Assembly (NCBI GenBank): GCA_022828085.1
Contig: JAJEIY010000086.1
Span: forward strand, 1-64,000
DNA from: Acidobacteriota bacterium
GTDB taxonomy: Bacteria > Acidobacteriota > Vicinamibacteria > Marinacidobacterales > Marinacidobacteraceae
DNA: 64,000 nt
Direction of reading: 5' to 3'
A program made the translations under genes and the position numbers. This document shows positions 57,454 through 64,000 of the stretch, piece after piece (the stretch's first letter is position 1; every line of letters begins with the position of its first letter). The notes beneath the pieces were generated by a model. It was not told the DNA's origin and ran no database searches. It saw only the letters and a program-made list of their open reading frames with translations.

Positions 57454-58643
57454 CCGGCGGCCGGGTCTCCGTTCCCCGGTACCACGCGCTGGACCGGCTG
57501 CGCGCGGCCATGATGACGCTCGGGGTGGTTCGGCACGCCGCGATGAGCTACGAACCCACCGTGTTCGCGGGATGGCCGTACCAGGATGCCGCGGCCGATG
57601 TCCTCGTTCGCTGGGTGATCGTCTTCATCCGCGTCTTCCAGCTCCCGGTCTTCTTCGCGATCGCCGGGTTCTTCGGGGCGTACCTGGTTCACCGGCACGG
57701 CGTCCGGGGGTTCCTCCGCCAGCGCTGGAGCCGGATCGGCGTGCCGTTCCTGGTGGCCTGGCCCCTCGTGGGGGTCACGATGTACTTCATCCTGCCCTTC
57801 CTCTCCCGGTTCAGCCCGGTTCCGCAGGGGTTCAGCTACGGCCTGGCCGAACAGACGTGGGCGCAGGGCAGCCGCTACCTGTTCATGCACCTGTGGTTCC
57901 TCTATCACCTGATGATCCTCTGCGTGATCGCCGCCGGGGCGTGGCTCCTTGCCGTCCGCATCCCGGAGCGCCTGCGGGTCCGGGCGCTGGATCTCTTCGC
58001 GCGCCTGGTGCACCGGGGAGGCATCGCGGCGCTGGTCCTGGGCGCGGCGGCGGTCCTGTACCGGATGCAGTCGTGGGAAATCGACTACTACGCCGGCCCG
58101 TTCCCGCCCCTGCGCCTGCTGGCGCTGTGGGGCCTGTTCTTCGGGTTCGGGTGGCTGCTGTTCCACCGCCGCGAAACGCTCGGGGGGTTCAGGCAGCCCG
58201 CCTGGACGCACCTGGCCGCGGGAATCGCGTGCTTCTTCGCGTACCGCCACTTCGCCGACACCGGCTGCCACGCCGGCCCGGACCGCATCTGCACCGGGAC
58301 TTCGGTGGTCCACCACCTGGGGACGGTCGTCTTTCTCGCGCTGGCCATGGGGCTGCTGGCCTATGCCCTGTTCGGGCTGTTCCTCCGCTACCTGGACCGG
58401 CCGAGCCGCCGCTGGCGGTACCTGGCGGACGCCTCCTACTGGATCTACATCGTCCACGTGCCGGTGGTCATGCTGCTGCCCCTTCTTCTCAGGGACGCGC
58501 CCCTGCCGGGAATCGTGAAGCTCGCTCTCGTGGTGGTGACCGCCATCGCCCTGCTGCTGGTGGCGTACCGGCACCTGGTGCGGCCGACGTTCATCGGGAA
58601 GCAGTTGAACGGGCGCCGCTACGCGCGCGGCGCGGCCTGGTGA
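57450..58643 (+). CDS. Acyltransferase-3 family membrane protein
   Basis: This 397-residue multi-pass protein has the acyltransferase-3 opening RYHALDRLRAAMMTLGVVRHAA, which contains the catalytic His. IRVFQLPVFFAIAGFFGAYLVHRHGVRGFLRQRWSRIGVPFLVAWPLVG and the C-terminal YLADASYWIYIVHVPVVMLLPLLL are both family signatures. About ten helices are present. Such proteins O-acylate sugars, lipids or antibiotics; OpgC/MdoC succinylates glucans. I start it at TTG 57450, overlapping the P450 stop as TTGA, because the conserved N-terminus begins upstream of the first ATG (57510). Confidence 0.88.
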   Translation: MTGGRVSVPRYHALDRLRAAMMTLGVVRHAAMSYEPTVFAGWPYQDAAADVLVRWVIVFIRVFQLPVFFAIAGFFGAYLVHRHGVRGFLRQRWSRIGVPFLVAWPLVGVTMYFILPFLSRFSPVPQGFSYGLAEQTWAQGSRYLFMHLWFLYHLMILCVIAAGAWLLAVRIPERLRVRALDLFARLVHRGGIAALVLGAAAVLYRMQSWEIDYYAGPFPPLRLLALWGLFFGFGWLLFHRRETLGGFRQPAWTHLAAGIACFFAYRHFADTGCHAGPDRICTGTSVVHHLGTVVFLALAMGLLAYALFGLFLRYLDRPSRRWRYLADASYWIYIVHVPVVMLLPLLLRDAPLPGIVKLALVVVTAIALLLVAYRHLVRPTFIGKQLNGRRYARGAAW

Positions 58644-58649
58644 AGAGCC

Positions 58650-59288
58650 TCACACCGCCGGGCCGCGGCGCCGCTCTGCGCCTGGGGATCTACCGACGAA
58701 TCCGGCGCCGAGGACGCTGAGGGCCGCCGCTGCCGCCAGCTTGTGGTCCTTCCGCCACGGCGGTCCCGCCTCCCGGCCGAACCGGGCGATGAGCGCACGG
58801 ACCTCGGCGACGTCCACCCCCATCGCTTCGGCCGCCAGGAGCGCCGGGTTGGTCCTACGGGGGTACCTCCGGACCTTCATGCCGGCTTCGGACGCGGCCT
58901 GCGCCAAGAACTCGCGGTAGAGCATTCCGTCGGCGGCGAGGGTCAGCGGACGCGAACCCAGCACCTCTTCCAGCGAGTCGGGCAGGCGCTCATAGGGACT
59001 CGCCGGCAGGATCAGCATCCCGACCCGCCAGGTCGCGAGCATGCCGGAGACCGCAGCGCCCGCGCGTTCCGCCACGGACCGCCTCACCCGATCCACCAGG
59101 GCGGTCGCCGCCCCGATGTCCAGTTCCAGGGCCTCGTGGTGGTAGGGGGCGCTCGGGAGGCCGTCGTCGAGCAACCCGACGCGCCGCCGATCGAGGAATC
59201 GGGGAGCGCCGTTTTCCATCGCCAGAGTGACCAATTCGGCCCGCCCGTAGTGGACGGTGGCTCCGATGGCGGCTTCGCCGACACTCAT
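58650..59288 (-). CDS. Conserved hypothetical protein with C-terminal PPWRKDHKLAAAAAL motif
   Basis: The 212-residue protein starts ATG 59288. Blocks that look conserved are GRAELVTLAMENGAPRFLDRRRVGLLDDGLPSAPYHHEAL, TLAADGMLYREFLAQAASEAGMKVRRYPR and FGREAGPPWRKDHKLAAAAALSVLG. The pattern strand-Asp-Arg-Arg, YHHE and final HKLAAAAAL resembles a family of short bacterial hypothetical proteins I cannot name. A nuclease-like fold is possible but not shown. It ends 6 bases from the convergent acyltransferase gene. A truncated relative lies at 54926-55035. Confidence 0.65.
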   Translation of the reverse strand: MSVGEAAIGATVHYGRAELVTLAMENGAPRFLDRRRVGLLDDGLPSAPYHHEALELDIGAATALVDRVRRSVAERAGAAVSGMLATWRVGMLILPASPYERLPDSLEEVLGSRPLTLAADGMLYREFLAQAASEAGMKVRRYPRRTNPALLAAEAMGVDVAEVRALIARFGREAGPPWRKDHKLAAAAALSVLGAGFVGRSPGAERRRGPAV

Positions 59289-59358
59289 CGCGGCCGACTG
59301 TATCTGCGGCCGGAGGTCCGGCCGCGGAACGCGTTGGGAATGCACGGAACATCCCCGC

Positions 59359-59364
59359 TACACT
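59359..59364 (+). promoter_or_regulatory. Possible -10 box of the first DUF5916 gene
   Basis: TACACT lies 41 bases before ATG 59406. A TTGGGA about 19 bases further up could be a weak -35. The spacing is not ideal. Confidence 0.3.
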
Positions 59365-59405
59365 GCTCGTTCATCGTTCAATTCGGAGACCGGACGCTGG
59401 GGGTC

Positions 59406-61811
59406 ATGCACTGTTACCCGCCCATCCAGAGGGCGTGCCGCGGGGCCTGGAAGACGGCGGTCTGGTTGGTGGTCGGTGGGTTCCTGACCGCCGGCAGCGC
59501 GGCCGCGGCCCAGGACGGTTCGGCGCCAATTCCGGACCGGCGCGTCCAGGACGATCAGGGTGACCTCGATCTCTCCTCCCGCGGCTCCGGCCGGCTCGCG
59601 GAGAGCCAGCAGGATCTCAGTTCGTCCATAGCGGACCGCATCCTGGGACCGCCCGCGCCAGCCGCCGACGAAGCGGTCAGCCGTGACGCCGACGGCCGCG
59701 TGACGCTCCGCGCGTTCCGGCTCGCCGAGCCGCTCACTGTGGACGGGGTGCTCGACGACCCGGTCTACGACCAGGTGCCGGCCGCCGAGGGTTTCACCCA
59801 ACAGGAACCCGACGAGGGCGCCGCGGTCTCGGAATCGACGCGCGTCTGGGTGCTCTACGACGCCGACAGCCTCTACATCGCCGCCAACCTGGAAGAGCGC
59901 CGCCCGGAGTTGCGGATGGCGAACGAAATGCGCCGCGACAACCGCAACATCGGCTGGGGCGACAGCTTCTCGGTCATCCTCGACACCTTCTATGACCGCC
60001 GGAACGGCGTCCTCTTCCACACGAACGCGGCGGGCGCGCTCTACGACGCCCAGGTCACCGACGAGCGCAACACCAATGCCGACTGGAACACCGTGTGGTG
60101 GGTGCGGACCCAGGTCATGGACGACGGTTGGACGGTGGAGATGCGGATTCCCTTCCGTTCCCTCCGCTACGCCGGGGGTGGCGCCCAACTCTGGGGGATC
60201 AATTTCCGCCGTCTCATCAAGCATGCGAACGAGCGGTCCTTCCTCACCCCGACGCCCCAGGCGTACGACCGGTTCGGGCTGCTGCGGCTGTCGAACGCGG
60301 CGACGCTGGTCGGTCTCGAGGCGCCTCCCGGATCGCGGCGGATGGAGCTCAAGCCGTATGCCATCGGCTCGCAGACGAACGCTCCCTTGCGCGACATCAA
60401 CGAGGACTGGTCCGGCGACGTGGGCGCCGACTTCAAGTTCGGCGTCACCGATGGACTCACCGCCGACGTCACCTGGAACACTGACTTCGCGCAGGTGGAG
60501 GACGACGAGACCCAGGTCAACCTGAGCCGCTTCAGCCTGTTCTATCCGGAAAAGCGCGAGTTCTTCCTGGAAGGGCAGGGGGTGTTCGACTTCGGCGGCC
60601 GGGAGACCCGGTTCTTCGGCGGCCCGACGGACGTTCCCATTCCCTTCTTCAGCCGGTCCATCGGAATCTCGGGAGGCAGCGCGGTGCCGATCGTCGGCGG
60701 CGCCCGGCTGCACGGCCGGGCCGGCGCCTACCAGATGGGCCTGATGAATATCCAGACCGGCGCGGTCGGCGACCTCGACTACGAGGGCACGAACTTCGGC
60801 GCCTTCCGGGTGAAGCGGGACCTGTTCTCGCGGTCCAACATCGGGGTCATCGCCACCCACCGGAACCATGCGGCCGACCACTCCGGATCCAACTCCCTCT
60901 ATGGCGTGGACGGCAACTTCGCGCCCACGGACAACATCCGGTTCAACACCTTCTACATGGCGACCAGCGAGCCCGGGGTGGAGTCCGGGCACCAGGCCGC
61001 CAGCTACATGGGTCAGTTCCGCTACGACTCCGATCTGATCGACGTCGAGGTCCAGCGCCTCTACCTGGGCGAGGACTTCAATCCCGGCATGGGCTTCGTC
61101 CGCCGGCGGGATTTCACCAAGAACGGCGGTTCGTTCCTGTTCGGGCCGCGCCCCCGGAGCATCGAGGCGGTCCGCCAGGTCGAATTCGAGGTCGAGGCAA
61201 ACCAGTACGACCGGCCCGACGGGGAGATGGAGACGCGGGAGTACACGTTCGACACGAGCATCATCTTCGAGAGCAGCGATCGCCTCATGTTCGACCACAC
61301 CGTGACCGAAGAGCGCCTCCTCGAGGGCTTCGACCTCTCGGACGACGTCGCGGTGCCCGCCGGAAACTACAAGTTCTCGCGGACCGGGGTGCGCGTCCGG
61401 ATGGGGTCCCACCGCAAGGTCTCAGGCATGTTCCGCTACGAGTTCGGCGACTTCTTCGGCGGTACCCGGCAGGAGGTGAGCTACTGGGGACGCGCCGAGG
61501 TGAACCAGCGCTTCTCGCTGGAGCCGAACATCAGCCTCAACTGGATCACGGTGCCGGGGGGTGACGTGACGGCGCAGGTAAGCCGCCTCCGGGCGACCTA
61601 CACCGTCTCGCCGCGCAGCTTCCTCGGTGCCCTCGTCCAGTACAACTCGGCGGCGCAACTGATCTCGGCCAACGTCCGGTTCCGCTGGGAGTACTCGCCG
61701 GGCAGCGACATCTTCGTGGTCTTCAGCTCGAACCGCGACGGAGACGACGGTCTCTCCGGGCTCAGCGACCGGGCGGTCGTCGTGAAATTCACGCGGTTGT
61801 TCCGGTTCTGA
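59406..61811 (+). CDS. DUF5916 outer-membrane barrel with N-terminal CBM9-like domain
   Basis: The 801-residue protein has a signal peptide (TAVWLVVGGFLTAGSAAAAQ), then a carbohydrate-binding family-9-like domain: LAEPLTVDGVLDDPVYDQVPAAEGFTQQEPDEGAAVSESTRVWVLYDADSLYIAANLEE. The DUF5916 barrel follows: GITSHGL-type FKFGVTDGLTADVTWNTDFAQVEDDETQVNLSRFSLFYPEKREFFLEGQGVFDFG, then SRSIGISGGSAVPIVGGARLHG. The end FTRLFRF has the terminal Phe needed for outer-membrane insertion. This family is common in Acidobacteriota, Gemmatimonadota and Bacteroidota; its substrate is unknown. ATG 59406 is chosen for the signal peptide. Confidence 0.9.
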   Translation: MHCYPPIQRACRGAWKTAVWLVVGGFLTAGSAAAAQDGSAPIPDRRVQDDQGDLDLSSRGSGRLAESQQDLSSSIADRILGPPAPAADEAVSRDADGRVTLRAFRLAEPLTVDGVLDDPVYDQVPAAEGFTQQEPDEGAAVSESTRVWVLYDADSLYIAANLEERRPELRMANEMRRDNRNIGWGDSFSVILDTFYDRRNGVLFHTNAAGALYDAQVTDERNTNADWNTVWWVRTQVMDDGWTVEMRIPFRSLRYAGGGAQLWGINFRRLIKHANERSFLTPTPQAYDRFGLLRLSNAATLVGLEAPPGSRRMELKPYAIGSQTNAPLRDINEDWSGDVGADFKFGVTDGLTADVTWNTDFAQVEDDETQVNLSRFSLFYPEKREFFLEGQGVFDFGGRETRFFGGPTDVPIPFFSRSIGISGGSAVPIVGGARLHGRAGAYQMGLMNIQTGAVGDLDYEGTNFGAFRVKRDLFSRSNIGVIATHRNHAADHSGSNSLYGVDGNFAPTDNIRFNTFYMATSEPGVESGHQAASYMGQFRYDSDLIDVEVQRLYLGEDFNPGMGFVRRRDFTKNGGSFLFGPRPRSIEAVRQVEFEVEANQYDRPDGEMETREYTFDTSIIFESSDRLMFDHTVTEERLLEGFDLSDDVAVPAGNYKFSRTGVRVRMGSHRKVSGMFRYEFGDFFGGTRQEVSYWGRAEVNQRFSLEPNISLNWITVPGGDVTAQVSRLRATYTVSPRSFLGALVQYNSAAQLISANVRFRWEYSPGSDIFVVFSSNRDGDDGLSGLSDRAVVVKFTRLFRF

Positions 61812-61886
61812 CGGGGTTCCGGACCCCGTCCGCCACCTCCCTGCCGGGCCGGTCGCGTCGCGTTCGCAAGCAGGCGGCCGGACGGC

Positions 61887-61892
61887 TATAGT
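61887..61892 (+). promoter_or_regulatory. Possible -10 box of the second DUF5916 gene
   Basis: TATAGT stands 38 bases before the TTG start in an otherwise GC-rich stretch. No convincing -35 is seen. It implies that the two paralogues are transcribed separately. Confidence 0.4.
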
Positions 61893-61930
61893 CCGCGCCG
61901 GTCCCACCACCGGTTCGGAAGGAAATCCCC

Positions 61931-64000
61931 TTGTTCCGCCGCCTGCGAACTGCATTCTTCGTGAGGGGCATTGCCGCCGTCAGCCTCCTGACGCTGGCCG
62001 CCGGCGCGTCGTTCGCCCGCGCCGCAGCGGACGGACCGGGCCCTCCTTCCGCGGACCGGCGGCTCCAGGACAGTCAGGACGACCTGGGAATCCCGGGCCG
62101 CGGCGCCGGCCGGCTCGCCGAGGGCCAGCAGGACCTCAGTTCGGCGATGGAGAGCCGCATCCTCGGTCCGCCGGCCCCGACGGCAGGAGAAGCGGTCAGC
62201 CGCGGCGCCGACGGCCGGGTCACCCTCCGCGCCTTCCGCCTCTCCGAGCCGATCACCGTGGACGGAGTGCTCGACGACCCGGTGTACGACCAGGTGCCGG
62301 CGGCGGAAGGATTCGTGCAGCAGGAGCCCGACGAGGGCGCCGCGGTTTCGGAATCCACTCGCGTCTGGGTGCTCTACGACGCCGACAGCCTCTACATCGC
62401 CGCCGAGCTGGAAGAAGACCATCCGGAACTGCTGATGGCCAACGAGATGCGCCGCGACCAGCGGAACATCGACTGGGGCGACAGCTTCTCGGTAATCCTC
62501 GACACGTTCTACGACCAGCGGAACGGCTTCCTGTTCCATACGAACGCGCTGGGCGCGCTCTTCGACGCGCAGGTGACGGACGAGCGGAACACCAACAGCG
62601 ACTGGAACACGGTCTGGTGGGTGAAGAGCCGGCTCGTCGAAGACGGCTACACCCTGGAGATCCGGATTCCCTTCCGCTCGCTCCGTTACGCGGCCGGGGG
62701 GCCCCAGCTCTGGGGAATCAACTTCCGGCGCCGCATCAAGCACCGGAACGAGCAGGCGTTCCTGACCCCGACGCCCCAGGCGTACAGCCGGAACGGACTG
62801 GAACGGCTCTCGAACGCGGCGACCCTCGTGGGTCTCGAGGCGCCCGCCGGTTCGCGGCGGATGGAGTTGAAGCCGTACGCCATCGGCTCCCAGACGCACG
62901 TCCCGCTGAACGACCGGCTGAACGAGTGGTCCGGCGACGTCGGCGCCGACTTCAAGTTCGGCGTCACCGACGGGCTCACCGCCGACGTCACCTGGAACAC
63001 CGACTTCGCGCAGGTGGAAGACGACGAGACCCAGGTCAACCTGAGCCGCTTCAGCGTCTTCTACCCGGAAAAGCGCGAGTTCTTCCTCGAAGGGCAGGGG
63101 GTCTTCGGCTTTGGCGGCCGCCAGGCCCGGGGGTTCGGCGGCGGGGGTGGAAGCGACATCCCCATCCCGTTCTTCAGCCGCTCGATCGGGATCTCGGGAG
63201 GGAGCGCGGTACCCATCCTGGGAGGCGCGCGCCTCCACGGCCGGGCCGGCGCCTACCAGATGGGGCTCTTGAACATCCAGACCGGCGAAGCGCAGGGAGT
63301 GGACGCGGAGAGCACGAACTTCAGCGCCTTCCGGATGAAGCGCGACATCTTCTCCCGGTCGAACGTCGGGGTGATCGCCACCCACCGGAACGTGACCGCC
63401 GACGGGAGCGGATCCAACTCCCTCTACGGCGTGGACGGGAACTTCAACCCGACCGACCACATCCGCATCAACACCTTCTACATGGCAACGAGCGAGCCGG
63501 GCGTCGAGACCGGGCACCGGGCCGCGAGCTACCTGGGCCAGTTCCGCTACGACACCGATCTGCTCGACATCTCCGCCGAGCGCCTCTATCTCGGCGAGGA
63601 CTTCAATCCGGGGATGGGTTTTGTCCGCCGCCGGGACTTCACGAAGGACGGGGGAAGCGTCACGTTCGCGCCGCGTCCCCGCGGTATCGAAGCGATCCGG
63701 CAGGTCGAGTTCCAGGTGCGGGCGGACAACTACGACCGTCCCGATGGCGAGACCGAGACGCGGGAGTACATGTTCGAGGTCCAGACCATCTTCGAGAGCA
63801 GCGACCGTCTCTTCGTGGATCACACGGTGACCGAGGAGCACCTTCTCGAAGGGTTCAGCCTGTCCAGCGAGGTCGGGGTTCCCGCCGGCGACTACCGCTT
63901 CTCCCGTACCGGCGTCCGCGTCCGGATGGGATCGCACCGCCCGTTTTCCGGGTTCCTGCGCTACGAGTTCGGGGACTTCTTCGGCGGCACCCGGCGGCAG
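61931..64000 (+). CDS. Second DUF5916 outer-membrane protein (cut by window end)
   Basis: The frame runs from TTG 61931 to the window edge, 690 codons, without a stop. GGAAGGA stands 6-7 bases upstream of the TTG, and the first residues form a signal peptide (FRRLRTAFFVRGIAAVSLLTLAAGASFARA). It parallels the first paralogue along its length: ITVDGVLDDPVYDQVPAAEGF, NTVWWVKSRLVEDGYTLEIRIPFRSLRYA, FKFGVTDGLTADVTWNTDFAQVEDDETQVNLSRF and SIGISGGSAVPILGGARLHG. Divergence is greatest near the start. One insertion is a glycine run (GFGGGGGSDIPIPFF) where the first copy has FFGGPTDVPIPFF. The C-terminal barrel strands lie beyond the window. Confidence 0.9.
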   Translation, partial: MFRRLRTAFFVRGIAAVSLLTLAAGASFARAAADGPGPPSADRRLQDSQDDLGIPGRGAGRLAEGQQDLSSAMESRILGPPAPTAGEAVSRGADGRVTLRAFRLSEPITVDGVLDDPVYDQVPAAEGFVQQEPDEGAAVSESTRVWVLYDADSLYIAAELEEDHPELLMANEMRRDQRNIDWGDSFSVILDTFYDQRNGFLFHTNALGALFDAQVTDERNTNSDWNTVWWVKSRLVEDGYTLEIRIPFRSLRYAAGGPQLWGINFRRRIKHRNEQAFLTPTPQAYSRNGLERLSNAATLVGLEAPAGSRRMELKPYAIGSQTHVPLNDRLNEWSGDVGADFKFGVTDGLTADVTWNTDFAQVEDDETQVNLSRFSVFYPEKREFFLEGQGVFGFGGRQARGFGGGGGSDIPIPFFSRSIGISGGSAVPILGGARLHGRAGAYQMGLLNIQTGEAQGVDAESTNFSAFRMKRDIFSRSNVGVIATHRNVTADGSGSNSLYGVDGNFNPTDHIRINTFYMATSEPGVETGHRAASYLGQFRYDTDLLDISAERLYLGEDFNPGMGFVRRRDFTKDGGSVTFAPRPRGIEAIRQVEFQVRADNYDRPDGETETREYMFEVQTIFESSDRLFVDHTVTEEHLLEGFSLSSEVGVPAGDYRFSRTGVRVRMGSHRPFSGFLRYEFGDFFGGTRRQ

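Overview
The window is high-GC DNA, densely packed with bacterial genes on both strands. The gene mix suggests a Gram-negative bacterium, most likely Acidobacteriota, less likely Gemmatimonadota. It includes tandem DUF5916 outer-membrane proteins, secreted peptidases and amidohydrolases, a PQQ dehydrogenase, EgtB/EgtD ergothioneine enzymes, RND pumps and many PIN-domain toxins. The phylum call is inference from gene content; no rRNA or marker phylogeny is available here.

Layout. 1-4.5 kb: a small membrane protein, a DUF429 protein, a YkvA-like protein and an ornithine-cyclodeaminase-family enzyme. An AT-richer, decaying segment follows: a broken trypsin-like gene, a small anchored protein and a lipoprotein remnant. 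It is bracketed by fragments resembling the start of the DUF429 gene and the end of the cyclodeaminase gene. 5-9 kb: a D-2-hydroxyacid dehydrogenase with fused Fe-S domain, an FMN reductase and a repeat-bearing coiled-coil protein. 9.2-12 kb: a small type II secretion-like cluster of three pseudopilins and a GspF platform protein, divergent from smpB. 12.6-27 kb: methyltransferase, S9-family peptidase (apparently missing catalytic residues), DsbA-like thioredoxin, M20 amidohydrolase, YcaQ-like glycosylase, CocE/NonD hydrolase, a VapBC pair, a delta-class carbonic anhydrase lipoprotein, an outer-membrane barrel and a phosphodiesterase. 27-33 kb (minus strand): membrane protein, beta-lactamase-like hydrolase, holB, tmk, bacilliredoxin and PQQ dehydrogenase.

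33.5-38 kb holds a conserved hypothetical/PIN pair, an orphan DUF1778 antitoxin, a membrane protein and a Uma2 endonuclease. From 44 kb down to 37 kb on the minus strand runs a compact set: ABC ATPase, FtsX-type permease, HlyD-type adaptor, EgtB, EgtD. The adaptor stop overlaps the egtB start, so ergothioneine synthesis may be expressed together with an exporter. Next come an AAA ATPase behind a nested palindrome, two RND pumps with one adaptor, tRNA-Val followed by four hairpins, and a PIN/antitoxin pair. A GPP34-cytochrome P450 fusion is coupled to an acyltransferase-3 protein. The window ends in two DUF5916 paralogues, the second cut by the window edge.

The most pervasive feature is a short dispersed repeat found in at least 20 intergenic places. 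Hairpin A is well conserved. Hairpin B, next to it, changes sequence from copy to copy yet usually stays self-complementary. Several copies sit just upstream of recognisable promoters. The strongest candidates for undescribed biology are this element, the GPP34-P450/acyltransferase operon, the structured region after tRNA-Val, and the decaying bracketed island.
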